A stretch of DNA of 64,000 nucleotides from Ptiloglossa arizonensis (taxonomy: Eukaryota > Arthropoda > Insecta > Hymenoptera > Colletidae). The stretch lies in assembly GCF_051014685.1 (NCBI RefSeq), contig NC_135060.1, forward strand, positions 5,394,001 through 5,458,000. Direction: 5' to 3'. Shown here one piece after another: positions 12,005-24,639 of the stretch (positions are counted from its first letter, which is position 1; each line of letters starts with the position of its first letter). The translations under genes were made by a program, and so were the position numbers. The notes under the pieces are model-generated. The model was given only the letters and a program-made list of their open reading frames with translations, ran no database searches and had not been told where the DNA came from.

Positions 12005-12057
12005 CCGGAAAATGCGAATTCAGCCACGGCCTGAAAATTCACATCGAGGCCTCATAA
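12005..12057 (+). CDS. speculative 3' coding exon, zinc-finger-like
   Basis: The sequence ATTTTTCAG at 11996-12004 makes a good 3' splice site. Just after it a frame reads GKCEFSHGLKIHIEAS and stops at TAA 12055-12057. The string has a finger-like order (Cys, Phe-Ser, His-Gly-Leu, His), loosely like C2H2 fingers of the type K-C-x-x-F-S-x-x-H-G-L-x-x-H, but the spacing is too short for a proper finger and only one Cys is in the exon. No upstream exon is found. The sequence is visibly less TCG-noisy than its surroundings, so it may instead be conserved non-coding DNA. Confidence 0.15.
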
Positions 12058-12398
12058 TGCATCCGACTGCTATCACCGACGAGCTGACAACTATCTCGAT
12101 TTCTCTTCCCTTTTTTTCCACTTCGGTTTTCTCTTGCGTTCGCTGTTTCCCTTTTCCCCTTTTTCCTTTTTTCGGTCTCGCTCGTTATCCACCCACTTTT
12201 TCTTCCGTGTTATCTCCGTCTCGTTTCACCCCCTTTCCGCGTTCCTCGTTGCCACGCGGTGGGTTTTGCGTTATCGGAGCCGGCGGAGGTTATTCGATCA
12301 TCGACGCCTGTCGAAAACGGTCCCGATCGTTCCTAATTGGCCTACGGTGTGCCTCCTACAGTTCTTTTCAACGATTGGCCTTCGTCGCGGTAGCTACT

Positions 12399-12443
12399 CT
12401 CCGTTTGCGAAAAGAAGGCAAACGAGTGTTTACATCGTCGCTC
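12399..12443 (+). repeat. 44-bp motif, copy A (diverged)
   Basis: Shares the frame CCGTTTGCGA, AAGAAGGCA and TGTTTACATC, then TCGCTC with copies at 56160-56205 and 56851-56896 (reverse). About three quarters of positions agree by eye. The TGTTTAC core is also the forkhead-family binding word. Confidence 0.5.
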
Positions 12444-15169
12444 TAGTTCAGAAGTTACCGATTCCCCTAACATCGCACGCGTTGTCTCTGTTGTCCTTTA
12501 TCGATCTTCTTCACCGTCCTCGACCAATAACGAAGACATTACCGGTAGCCTCTGAACCAGAGTGGAGTGTAAACGTTCGTTTGCCTTCTTATCGCGAACG
12601 AACAGTAGATACGCGTAAACGGTTGCACGGCACATTTCGCGGAACGAGGTGTACATATAAAATTAAATATAATATAAATTAATATTTTTTTCGACCATTT
12701 TTGTCACTGTATTTGCTTCGAGTACAAACATTTCCTATATCGCAAACATCTAACAACGGTAATTGAACTACTACGTCTTGCTCGAAAGAAATGTGACGTC
12801 AATGGTATGTAACGCACCAGTGCGCGCCACTTCACCTTTATCGTTAAATATTCATGTGGTTTCCTCGACAGCTTGACGCATACCGGAGTGTAACCTAATT
12901 TCACCAATTTAAGGCTCTAGTGCGATAACCGTAGATTTCCAGTTTTCTCAACGTAGCAGGGTGATTCGACAAACATTTCGTTTCGTTTTACGATCCGTGC
13001 AGTAGTTACAAATTTACGTATCGGTAAACGTACCCCCAAGTACTCCTCTGTCTATCTTTCGACATAATTCGCGTTCCTACGCGTACGTCGGTGCTGTTGA
13101 CTCGTTTTTATCAAAAAGTAGGGATACGCGATTATCGCACCCGACGATCCAGTAATTTATCACCAGTGCCGCATCGATCACTTTTGACCGATAATTTCAA
13201 TAACCGGGGAAGTCGATCAACGATATCCATTAACATTCCGAGCAATTTGTTCCTGTAACTTACCAGTCGAATTCAACGTCAAACATAGTCGGTCAAACAG
13301 TCATTAGTGAACAGTCAATTGCAGACTTTCGTTAAGTACACATCGCGTAGATCCTCATTATTTCCTCAAGATTGCCAGTAGAGAGACGCACATCGTACGC
13401 TTAAACCATCTTAGACACTCTTTCGCTCGGATTATTCGATAAAGTTAATACCACGGTGAAGTTAACGCGTATATAAAGTTATCCACAATTTCGAACTTTC
13501 TCGACTACTCGTAGAAAATTAATTTCGAGTGCGAGGTACGCGTAAGGATTTCGGCAAGTACGTCTCTCGAATGACGCGCGCTCGAAACGCTTCGAAATTT
13601 AAGACGTATCTTCTGTTTGTTTCCTTCCGCGAAAATAAAATTTCGTTACGCTTCGTGGCAACGATACCGTTACACATTTAGCGTTGTTTCTCGCGAAATT
13701 GTATCCATTGTGTTGTAAACTCGATTGTTTCGATATTCGGTAGAAACGTCAATTATGTGGGTACATCCGGTGACCACTCGATCCGTTAAATTGGCATCGG
13801 TCGCCTCGTTCAATTATTTCGTCGGGAATGTTTTTGTATCTTCGTTACGAGAATTTCGCTGCGCGAAAAACAAACGGTTCACCGAGTTTCTTGGCGAACG
13901 ATTATCCGATACTATCGAAAAGATTCTTAAAACGGCTTTTCCCTCACCTTTTACCTCTTTTTCTACCTCCATGAACTTTATTCGTCACACATTTTTCGTT
14001 TCTCGAAGTCGTTACGAAAGACCTCTATATTTTGTCCGCTCGACCGGGTTCTTGTAATACTTTACCATTTCTTTATTTTTAAGCAGTGATTAAGAAGCGT
14101 TCGGGAACGTAAAAAGGAAAGTTTGCTGTAACTTGGCAACGCTAGGTCTCGTACTTCACGAGTCGTCAAAGAGACAATTGCGAAGTTACATCTCGCTCTC
14201 TCCCTCCATTGTACAGTACAGACTCGGCGTCTTGCGACTTCCATCTTTTTCTTTCAACATCGAAACAATACGTTCACGCGCTTCTGTTCGACTCGGACGA
14301 ACAGCGGATGTAATTTATTCGTAAGCAGCCGGAACCCTGTTTGCGAATATTCGAGGTTCGTTATTATTTTTTCAACAGAGTCGTCCGTCTACGGATGTTC
14401 GTCTTCTCGCCTCTACCGAAGTCGTAAGTAATCGCGGAACACCGTGACGATTGAATTCGATTAAACGCGTTCGATAATTTTGATATAAGAAAATATATAT
14501 CCTCATCCGTGGAGAAACAGGGGTGGCTTTCTCCTTCCACGTCTTCGCGGTGTACTCCGTCTAAAACGTTTTCGCGTTATTCGTCTTACACCCTTCTCGA
14601 AACAGTACGACTGTTGTTTCGCCCTCGAAAATTTCACTTTCCATTCGTGTTTCAATATTGATGCAAAACAACGAATATGTACACCAGAAATGGCAAAAAA
14701 CTGGAGATCGAATCTCGAAACGAGGGTGTAAGTCTTAAATAAAAAATGAAATTCAGTTATACGTATATATATGTACATAGATACATATATACATGCATAC
14801 ATAGATGCATACATAGATGCATACACAGATGCATACATACGTACGTTGACACGCTCAACAAAAAGAATACCAAAATAGTTTTACAACGCAAGGAAATACT
14901 AAAAGAACGTTACCGAGCCTCTGAAAAAACGCATTTTTTCGCGCGAAAACCTTTCTGAAAATTTGTCCGGGTATTTCCGTTCCCTGCGTATCCGAGGGTA
15001 GAAATATGACGCGCGACGCGTATCGAGAAATCGAATCGACCGCGAGGAAATCTCGTGTATAAAATCGGTACACGTTTATCGCTTTTCGCTTTCGTGAGCC
15101 TGTATTTCTTCCTTTCTACCCGACGAAGGAGGAGAGAAAACAAAAACTGTTTCCGCAGCCCCCTCTCCG
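12444..15169. other. no gene seen
   Basis: AT-leaning non-coding sequence with no recognisable frame. It contains one 12-bp minisatellite (14793-14842). Confidence 0.6.
14793..14842. repeat. 12-bp tandem repeat (ATGCATACATAG)
   Basis: About four units of ATGCATACATAG with one substitution, flanked by TATA/ACAT simple sequence. Confidence 0.85.
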
Positions 15170-15260
15170 ACGGTCGTGGACAAAGGTGGCTCATTCATGG
15201 CTCATAACAGGCGATCATTGTTTCTACGAGGAAGCAAACACTGTTTTCCGCGGCTGCGGT
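15170..15260. promoter_or_regulatory. candidate conserved non-coding element
   Basis: A locally complex stretch (GGTGGCTCATTCATGGCTC, then CATTGTTTC, then GAAGCAAACACTG) free of the TCGA noise around it, with an ATTGTTT word of the SOX type. Regulatory function is inferred from texture alone. Confidence 0.3.
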
Positions 15261-15393
15261 AACTCGACGGCGTTGCGTCGAATTTGTTTCGCTCAATTAC
15301 CCGTGGGTGTGCTCCCCTGATGCTGTGCCAACCTTTCTGTTTTAATTTCGTCGCGGTGCTGCGCGTCGCGATCCTCCGAGAGGGGGACAGAGT

Positions 15394-15414
15394 CGGAGAG
15401 AGAGAAAGAAAGAA

Positions 15415-15451
<37 letters not shown>

Positions 15452-15453
15452 AA
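15394..15453. repeat. (GA)n/(GAAA)n microsatellite
   Basis: Sixty bases of AGAG and AAAG units, ending in a pure GA run. Confidence 0.9.
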
Positions 15454-15891
15454 CGCCTTTGTGAAACGCGCGTCGCTTCCGTGAAAAAATTAATCCTTCG
15501 GGACCTTATTATTTTCGATTCCTGGGGGCGACGAACCGCTTCGTTACTTTTGCATATCGTCGACGCGTAACCGCGGGTCTGCGGTCGGTCGTTTCGCGAT
15601 TTCATACGGCCGGTGTCCCCGACCGTGAGTTTCAACGGGGTTTCTCGTTCGTTTCTCTAGGTGTCGGAACGAAAAGGGGACTCGTGTCGCGTAATTTTTC
15701 ACGGAAACTCGATGGACTCGAACCACGCCGTTGTATACACGGTGGGGGTGGAAAAATCGTGGCACGATCGGCCAGGTGACGCGATAATTTCACGTTAAAA
15801 AATAAGGAAAAAATACCGTCTACGATCTCTTGGGACGAGGCTTCCTTTTTCGAGGTAATCGAATTCGAGGTTCACCCATCGTGTATTCCAT
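15454..15891. other. no gene seen
   Basis: CG-rich non-coding sequence with no supported feature. Confidence 0.55.
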
Positions 15892-16030
15892 CGGGTTGTT
15901 CGAAAAGTCATTTCGGTTTTTCTTTTCTTTCCGGTGAAGATGACACGATTTTTTTCGAGTGTACAAACACATTTTCCGAAATTATACATTCTCCATTTTG
16001 GAAAACGAAATTACTCGAGGAACAACCCTG
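15892..16030 (-). mobile_element. MITE-1 copy 2
   Basis: Opposite orientation to copy 1. It begins CGGGTTGTTCGAAAAGTCA and ends GAGGAACAACCCTG, giving clear terminal inverted repeats of about 25 nt (GGGTTGTTC...). The interior carries GTGTACAAACA and ATTCTCCATTTTGGAAAACG. No transposase. Confidence 0.8.
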
Positions 16031-17991
16031 TATTACGTTCCAACATTGGCTCCGGTACGGTCTAGCCTCGCGGGATCGTGTGTGCTTTTTTTTCATAACT
16101 ATAGAAACGTTGAAACCGTTGAACTATCGAATCTTGCCACCGTTTACATTTTGTTCGTTTTCGGTTATTTTAGGGTAAGCGAAACAACAGGTAAGCTTGC
16201 CAAAAAAGCGAATTAATACCGGTCGGTAAAGTGTTAACTTCACGAGGTAGACGTCGAGACCCGAAGCGATCGAGGTTACGGTTTACGAGACGATAATAGA
16301 TAACCGAAGCGTTCGTCTGAAATTAATACGCTACGGTAATACCTCGTCTTGTGCGATTAAATTGTTCCGAAGCTTTCCGCCGTAACTCGAATTGCACGGA
16401 TACGATGAATCGCTCGGAGAAGGATCCGTCCCGTGTTAAGAGTAACGCGATACCACGAACAAGGGGAACGTGGACGATCGAGTAACTTTTGTTTACGAAG
16501 TTAGCAGTTACAGGCGTTGCGAAGCCTAAGTAAAACGTTTAACCCGATACAACTCGAGACGTCTTTCAGGATTGGTCTTTCTCACCGTAGCACGTATGGT
16601 GCACGATCTTCCTTTCGGAAGTTAATCACTGTTAAACCGATTCGCACGTAATAGTTCATTTATTTAGATTTAAAGTATAAAAGTGACACGGTTTTATTTT
16701 ATTTTTATACTCGTACGGTGCAAACGGAGTTGCAACGGGTACACGTATACGTGTATTCTTTATTTGACACGTTACGGAAAGACAATTTCGTTTAATGAGC
16801 AACGAAAACGAAACTTCATTCGAGGAGAAAAATGAAGGCGCAATCGCGTAATTTGGAATTTACTGTACTCGAAACGAACAGGTTTACGGTGAAAGAACGA
16901 AACAGATTTTAGTCGCGAATGGGCATTATTATTCATCGAAACGGCGCAACTTCTACCGAACGTTTGATCCAAGTTACACGTTCGAGTCGCTAAAGCACAG
17001 GGTACTTAACCGAACGATGACGTAATTTAAATGGCCGATCCTCTATTTTGGGTAGTGTAATTAGGGTCGAAGGAAGGAAAAGTAAAGTTTTTTGCGTTTT
17101 GTCCTGGGATCTATTAGTTGGAGTCATCGGTAAGGTTTACTTAACAGACTCTGCCTTAGACACGAGGACATTTGGAAGTCCTTTTTTGCGATTTGTTCTC
17201 TTGTGTCGGTGGGCGGTAACTCGGAAGGTTTTCTCTATGGTTCGTTTATCTCGTCCCTGTTCGATGTTAAATAGCGTTGTGTAACAGTGATAATAGTGAC
17301 GTCACCGTTGCTCGATATCTCTAGAAAAATATTAATTAAGCAACGTTTCAAATAATTACGCAACGGGCGAGATGTAGCTGAACGCGATGCTTGAGAAATG
17401 TTGTTGTTCGATCGATCGTTGACGAATCGTACGCGAAACGATGAAACGCGGAAAATATATAAATAAATTATCGAACTCCTTTACACACCGGTGAAGTACA
17501 AGGAGAAACGAAATTTATCGATATAATAAAAATAGGTAGAATTGGTTATAATCGCGCAGTCGTTGCAATTGTTAACAATTTATTCGCAGAAACGTTGGAA
17601 AGTCAAACGTGGGTAGGAACTCGATCACGCTGCTGTTGCGAAAAGAATAATTTCTTAGCAACTGTATACGAAACGTTGCGAGCTCCTTTCGCGGAACAAT
17701 CATCGTACATAGTGCTTCGTTTTGTACGTTCCAGTTTTCGCTTTGTTTCCACGGTTCACGGTCAATTCATTTTCATACTTTCTTTGCACGAGAGAAGATT
17801 GTACCATTCTATTTTATTACAGCTGTTAACGGTGCGCTCGAGCGATTCTACCTTTCTCGAAACGGTGAAATAAGCAAAACAAGGTAATTACAAACTTTTC
17901 TACTAACTTCTGGTAAATTTCGCTTCCTACTCGCGGAACGAAGAAAATCGAAAGTCGTCGAGAGTGCAGTCATTGTCGAATAAATATATAA

Positions 17992-18036
<45 letters not shown>

Positions 18037-19187
18037 TCCCCGATGGAATAACAGTACAACGTGTACTAATGAAATTCCAATCGCGAAATATCGAATTGTA
18101 AGTGCATCGAGTGCATTACGTATCGAACTTTCGTTTGATGTTCGGTACAATTACTGGACTCCCATTATTCAAGACTCCGAACGGAGTATAAAGTACGGTA
18201 ATATTTTAACGAGGAACATTTTGTATCGAGAAATGGTAAAAGGGAAGCAGAGGTTTTCGAAGCATCGGTTCCTAAGAAAACCATAAACGGGCTATCGATG
18301 TTCAACGTTCAATAGCACAAATGGTTTTCGTACGAGTGGTTTAATTGAAAAATATCGCACTTTACTCGCGTTGGGTGTCATTAATCATTTTTCGTAGCTT
18401 CGATTCAGGCTACTCGATCAAAGGAAAAAGAGTTTTCGCTTCCACTTCGTTTCTTATCGGCGGATCGAGTCATTGTCTTATCACGAAACACCGATTCTAC
18501 TTACCACGACGAATACAGGCAACGATAGTTCAATTTCTGTGAAAAAAATTATGATCGGTTTTCGTTCGGTCGCCATTTACTTTTATCGATGTAACGGGTA
18601 AAAATTCGTTTGTGCCATTACTCGTGGAATTATCGAAAATTTTGCTGCTGTTGGATGCATAAATAGTCGCTAGAAATTTCGTTGACAGTTTTCCGGGGCT
18701 TTATTGTTCGAACGGAGTAAAAATTGTTGTTGCGCTCGATCGACGTTTATGCGTGTCCGGATGATTGGAAATATTCGAAGTGGAACTTTCCCCGAATAAT
18801 CTACTACGGATGTACAGAATGTAGAAAAAAAAAAAACGTGAAACAATCGATACTATTGTTTTCCATTCTGTTTCCAAACACGTGGAATCCAATGCGTCAA
18901 ATTTAACAGGCAAATTTCAAGTTTGAAAAATATAGGAAAAAATTGATCGTTATAGAAAATAATTCACACTCGCGGTTTGTTCTTCAAGTGGTCCGAGAAA
19001 TGTGTCGAATTTTTAATAAATTTCTCGAGGCTCTGGAAAAATTCAATCCTATGTACACGGAATCTTCGATCGTCGGATTTCTCAGATCAAACGAGGATTG
19101 AAAAACATACGTCGATCGCGATAGGGTTGAAATATTGAAAGAAATACCGAAAAAAGGGCACTCGAACACTCGGTGCGCGATACAATA
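16031..19187. other. no gene seen
   Basis: AT-leaning sequence with a TA microsatellite at 17980-18036. Frames of up to 100 codons exist, but none is recognisable. Confidence 0.6.
17980..18036. repeat. (TA)n microsatellite
   Basis: Uninterrupted TA run at 17999-18030 with imperfect flanks. Confidence 0.9.
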
Positions 19188-19315
19188 GTTTGCTCGATAA
19201 ATTTTTTCGTTTTTTCGCGTAGATCCGTCGACTCGTTCGAATATTTAGTTGTTCGAATTTCAAGTATCGGTATATTTTTTACAGAGAAGAAAACGAGAAA
19301 ACTTATCGAACAACC
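19188..19315. mobile_element. MITE-2 copy (128 bp)
   Basis: Flanked by TA (19186-19187 and 19316-19317). Its inverted ends are GTTTGCTCGATAAATTTT and AAAACTTATCGAACAACC. The interior AGATCCGTCGACTCGTTCG and TTGTTCGAA also occur in the 6014-6306 element, so both belong to one family. Confidence 0.75.
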
Positions 19316-19317
19316 TA

Positions 19318-20692
19318 GGTAATTACCGTATCGTGTAAAAGATCGGGTCGTGATAAAAAAAACCCGGTAACTCGAACGGTTCTCTCGAGTGGATTGTTCG
19401 AATTATAATCAACCGAGGCGTTCCGATACTCGTGACGGTGATCTGTTAATTTTTCACGCGCGGTCTCTTCGGCGCTCAAGATGCGGAAAGGAAGTTCCTG
19501 CTCGAGGAATTTCAAGCGGGAACACCTTGGAAACAACGCCGGGGCGTTCGGCGACGAGCTCGCGATCGAGCGGGGGAATCAACCTCGGTGAGAAAAGCCT
19601 ATAAAGAATTCACCGTCTGACGCGTGGTTCTCTTCAATTAATTCAAGTTCGCGCGCCCGCTGTGCGGTGCGGTGGAGTAGTGGAGGGGGAACGATACCGT
19701 CGTACCCCCACCCCTCGCTCCTTCACGGAGGGGAATACGCGAGGGAATCGCTTCCGACGAATCCATCGATCCAACGACGTAGTAGGAGGATCTCGGTTTT
19801 ATCCGCGTCCGGTTAGTGGAACGGATAAATTCAAAAACTGAGAGAAGAGGAGGGAGGGAGGAAGGTGGATGAAACGTTCCCCCTCCCCGGAACATCGGTG
19901 TCTCACGGAACTCGGTCAACGCAACCGGACCGGACTTCTTTCCGAATACGTTGAAAGGACCCCGTGAAATGTCTGAAAGAGCCATTCAAGGATACAACCT
20001 TTAACGCTTTAATCACGCCGGGCCGTAATGAATTCTCGAATAACGCGTCAGCAGGCGACCGCGTCGCTCTTAAATTTCTAAAGGTGGAAACTTTGCCCTT
20101 TCCTTATCGCTCGCCTTGCTACGCCTCGAATGCTTGGCCCTCCTCCCCTCCCCCACCCCATCCCCTCTACTAGCGCCGTTCGTCCGCCCCGCCTTCTCTA
20201 TACGACAGTTAGTCGCAATATCCTATCCGTATCTACGGCGAACTTTCCTACGGAACCAATTTAAGACGCGAAATTTATACAGGCTCCGGTTCGGAAACTC
20301 GTTCAAGTGCGTCGAGTCTTACCCGACGCGACGTCTTTTCGACGCCGACACAACCAACGACCGCGCGAAATGGCTCCTCCTCCCTCCTCCTCCTCCGCCA
20401 TCCTCCTCCTCCTCCGCCATCCTCCTCTTCGCTCCGGTTCGTCGTCGACGGAACGAGTTTTTATAAGTTTCATACGCGCGCGTTACGCGCGATTTCCTTT
20501 ACGTCCGTTATCATCTTCTTTTATACATTCTGTTTACGGAGTCCCTCGGACCGTTTAAATGTTCCCGCTTTCGCGGGAGAACGCTGTCCTTCCGTTTTAT
20601 TGGACTCGGGCGCTGGTGGGGGGAGAGTGGGCGGGCCTCGGCCACCGCTTATTTCTTTTCGCGTACACGGTTCGCGCAGGGTTGTAATCTCG
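19318..20692. other. GC-rich non-coding block with complex stretches
   Basis: Higher GC from about 19460 to 20660 with a CTC repeat (20373-20428). The part 19960-20100 (ACGCTTTAATCACGCCGGG, TAAAGGTGGAAACTTTG) looks complex enough to be a conserved non-coding element. Open frames here are compositional. Confidence 0.45.
20373..20428. repeat. (CTC)n trinucleotide repeat
   Basis: CTC/TCC repeats interrupted by two CGCCAT units. Confidence 0.85.
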
Positions 20693-21045
20693 TTTTTTAT
20701 TTTCCGACCTGTACAAGCAGCGAGAGAAATTTTGCAAAAGATTATTGTTACGAAGAAACGCGTCTCGAGAATCACCGATCGTTCGGCAAGAAGAATCTTT
20801 TCCTTCCTGGTGGATCTCGATGAAACTTGTAAATTTTATAATCTTGTCTGGAGACACGATTTCAATACGGAAGAGAAGACATATTTTTATTTTTATTTTC
20901 CGACCTGCGCAAGAAAGCTGCGAGCGAGACAAATTTTTCCAAGGATTATCGTTACGGAGTTATCGTTGCGTGTTTCGATCGTCACGAACAAATCTTTCTC
21001 CTTGGTAGATTTCGACGAAACTTTGTACACAAATTTGATTATTTA
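20693..21045 (+). repeat. two-copy tandem duplication, about 196-bp period
   Basis: Copies start near 20693 and 20889. Both carry TTATTTTCCGACCTG, then GCGAG, AGATTATTGTTACG or GGATTATCGTTACG, a TTTTCCTTCCTGG or TTTCTCCTTGG stretch, and GATCTCGATGAAACTT or GATTTCGACGAAACTT. A third partial end (GATCTCGACGAAAAC) follows at 21058. The copies are clearly diverged, so the duplication is old. Confidence 0.8.
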
Positions 21046-21479
21046 TATTTACTATTGATCTCGACGAAAACAATTCGAATCCCGCTACCACTGTGTCTCG
21101 ATATTTCGCGGATCGATCGAGTCTCCGGATATACGTTGTATTTGAATAGCGTAACGCGTACCACAGAACAAACTCTTCGAGTTTGTCGTTTCTTTGTAAA
21201 CGTTATTTTCATTTACGATATTTCGTTAACGATATTTTATACACCATTTCTGTGTTTGCGGAGAAAAGTTAACGTGTTTACATTTTTCGGCTCTAAACAG
21301 CTCCTTTCTGCAGTCATTACGTTCCCAGCTGTAGAAAAAAGCCTTTTCAAAAGACTCTTTTAGCGGAAGAAGTAGCAGGAATATTTAAAAAGCATTTCGT
21401 TAATTCTGCCACGGATGGAAACTTATCTTCGTATAATTTCCAGCATTTTAGGGAATCTGGGTTGTATCCGATCGTTGAA

Positions 21480-21700
21480 CTAGCAACTTTCGAATAATAA
21501 TATTCAAATAGTATTATTCGAATAGTATTATCTGGATAATAACATTCGAATAATGATATTTGAATTTTAATATTCGAGCATCCAATGATATGCAAACAGT
21601 AACGTTCAAGTACCCAAAGATATTCGAATACTCGAATGTTCTTGGTTCACTCGTAGCATTCGAATACCCATAATATATTCGAATAGTCTCGGATCTGTTT
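21480..21700. repeat. array of degenerate ATTCGAAT palindromes
   Basis: About ten occurrences of TATTCGAATA-like palindromes spaced roughly 15-25 nt apart (for example 21519-21527, 21554-21559, 21632-21647, 21678-21685). No coding frame. Could be a decayed tandem repeat. Confidence 0.6.
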
Positions 21701-22799
21701 CCGGCTCGTAACAGAATCGATCCCCTTACAAGTAGCTACGAATCCGAATCAGTTGCATTCGAACCCTCTGTAAATATTTGGAAAACTAGAAACAATATTT
21801 GCGAGCATCTCGAAACTACTCGAGCTTCGGAAAATAACTAGATAAAAGCAGCCCACCGTATTAAATATAGAGTGGTTAGTTAGATAAAACGCTGCAAGCT
21901 GTTTCCGCGGAAACTATTATGGATGGTGACAAAATTGTTGTTTCATATTCTAAAGCGCACCGGGGCCCTTTATGCAGCATATGCGATGACTCTACCGTTC
22001 CATTCCAAGTTTATATCTTCTACGTTTCTTCGAGTGGAACACTGTACAAATTTCTGCCACCCCTGGATCGTTGGGTTTCGATTAATCAACAGTTACGATT
22101 AATCGAGTAACATTAGGCACGCGGGGTAGTTTTAAATTACATTCAAATTCAATAAGCGTTCCGAAATCGTTATCGTTGCCGACAAATATTTCGCTTGAAA
22201 ATATTGGACAGTTGATTCGGAAAATATTCCCGTGCAATTTTTTTTCCCAACAATTCCGTATGGTTTTGTAAACGCGGGATCAACAATACGTATGATTTTT
22301 AATCTTTTCGGATGTATCGTTTCACCGTTATTCACCGTTCAAAATGACGCGTGTCTGTAGATACAGTTTTTACAGTGTGTCGTGGAAAATTTTTTCCGCG
22401 ACGGAATACAATACTTCCAGCGTCACACGTGAAATTGTATTTTTAAAATCGTATATTCTACGTACCTGAGTCACGTGCGGAAGGATTCTACAAACACGAT
22501 GCGTATTTCTTATGGAAATCGTTAGATTCAACAATACGGACGTTTTCTATAAAAAATGCAGTATACCGTGTACAGTTTCAGTTGGATAAAAGTTATCTAA
22601 TTTACAAGGATGATCGAACCCGAGGTCGAAGGAATAGATTCGAAAACAACGAATAAATGTTCGGTCTGGTGAGATTTATCTTCCACTGGATACAAGTTCG
22701 ATTACTTTTCATCGTATCGCGATTTGGAATTTATATTCTACTTCGCTTCGATAGATACGGTGTGTAACCAAAATTGGTGCCTAAATTTCAGGAGGTATT
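21701..22799. other. no gene seen
   Basis: AT-rich non-coding sequence without a recognisable feature. Confidence 0.6.
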
Positions 22800-22945
22800 C
22801 TACTCGTTGCGAAATTTTTGTATCTCGAAAACGAAGAATGTTCAAACACTCGTTTCGCGCGTTCGGAACTACAGGAGCGTTACTCGGTCGCGAAATTCTT
22901 GCGTCTGGAAAACGAAGATTTTTTCAAACGGTCATTTCTCGTTTT
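22800..22945 (+). repeat. two-copy diverged tandem duplication, 80-bp period
   Basis: Units beginning TACTCGTTGCGAAATTTTTG and TACTCGGTCGCGAAATTCTTG, each followed by an AAAACGAAGA and TTCAAAC sequence. Confidence 0.6.
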
Positions 22946-23769
22946 CAAAACGAGTGGAACACGTTGGTAAAGTTTGGCCATTCGTTTCAGCCGCACTGTG
23001 TATATTCGAAAAATCGTAGCATCGATGGTACTTAATTTCCTTCGAGTTTGAAAGATCGTACGTTATTCGTCATTGTGCTCTGCGTGTTTGGCAAAAATTT
23101 TCCAAATTTTTTCTCGGTTTCTACGCAACGATTGACCACGAACACGTTCGATGTGTTTTTATGCGCGACTCGAACGATTTCGAAGTTACTAACTTTCTTT
23201 CCGCAAATCGTTTTATTCGCTTCGGTATTTTAAAATTGCTGGCAACTGCAGCACGCCATTATGCATTTCGCTATAAAGAGCTTACGACCAGGTGGATTCT
23301 TCGTTTCGATGAAAAGGATTGAAGAAATTAAAACGATTTGCTCGTCGTTGGGCACCGTCGCGTTCAAAGAAGTTACAATCGCGACATTATACTTCTTTCT
23401 TCGACTATTGTCGGGTGAAAATCTTCTTTTACAGTCGAAACGATGTGTATCGTCGTGCCGCGAATTCGAATTGCAATCTTTCCGTTCGATCTTCTTAATT
23501 CTCTAGAAATGATTGTAAACGAAAGTGAACAGAATTTTCAGACGTACGTGTATTGGAACAAACAGAATAATAAAACAGAAACACGCAAGAATAGTAACTA
23601 CACCGGTCGAGTGGCATAGTTCGAAAAGATCGTATTCCTCGAAAAAAAAAAAATTCCCCAACGAGACAAAAAAAAAAAAGAATCGATTCCGCGTACGGGG
23701 AACCTTTCGTCGCGACTTTCTAAAAATATTGGAACGTTCCGAGCGAATTGTCCGTAATCTGTAGAATCC
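22946..23769. other. no gene seen
   Basis: AT-leaning sequence with A runs at 23641-23652 and 23669-23680. Nothing recognisable. Confidence 0.6.
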
Positions 23770-24620
23770 GTGGGATTAGCGGAAGATATAAATCAGGAAA
23801 TGAATCACGCGGGCCAAGACTCCGTTTCCCAGCTACACGGATTTCTTTAACGAGAGGGATTTAACGCGATCATATTTCCTTCCGTGCAAATTTAACTTCT
23901 CGCGAAGTTAATTCCCATCCGTTAATACGCCTTTGATTCGACGAAGAATGAACGAATGAAGCGTACCAAGGTAGAGAGGAACCGAATCAAAGCGGGCCGG
24001 TTCGCGCCAATTCTTCTTATCCGTTTAAACCGTTTTCCATCCGTCGCGACTGTTTCACCGTTAGGACGGTCGATGGTTGTACCCGTCTGGTTCCGTTCTC
24101 TTTCTCTCTTTCTCGACGAGAATCGTCGAATTTCCCGGTGAGACTCGTCCCCGTAATAAAATGCGCGCGATTCGACGCCCGATTCGTGGATCTGAAATAT
24201 TGATAACGTTTCCCCGGTCCGCGGGTAACCGAGTCGGCTGAGGGGTTAGACGCGAGCTAGCCGGTTGGGAGGATAGATTACAAATGCGGGGAATCCGTGA
24301 CATTTGCAGACGTCGTAGCGCGTAGTCCGGCAAGAGGATGATAAGTGGGCGCGAGAGAGCTTGACGCCGAGGAAGGATGAAAAATTTCATTTTAAAGTGA
24401 GCCAGGACGAAGCCATTCCTGTAAATTAAACTTTAATCAAAAATTCCCTTGAGCGAAGGCTGGCTCGGGCAGGTTACGCTCCCGCGGTGAACCATGCTGC
24501 CTCGGAATCCGGCCGCAGTTCAACAAGCGATCCTCGTCCGCGGAAGCGTCGTTCCGAAACAATGTTATTAAATTGAAATTTTATTTATTCACACTGTAAG
24601 AGACGAGAGCGGTGGCGTAG
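23770..24620. promoter_or_regulatory. candidate conserved non-coding block
   Basis: Two complex stretches, 23770-23950 and 24390-24600, are free of simple sequence and of the usual TCGA monotony (for example TGAGCCAGGACGAAGCC, TAAACTTTAATCAAAAATTC, CAATGTTATTAAATTG). AT-rich homeodomain-type words sit among GC-rich words, a texture common in insect enhancers. No protein frame is recognised. Conservation could not be tested here. Confidence 0.35.
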
Positions 24621-24639
24621 CGGTGTCGAGCGGGGGTTA

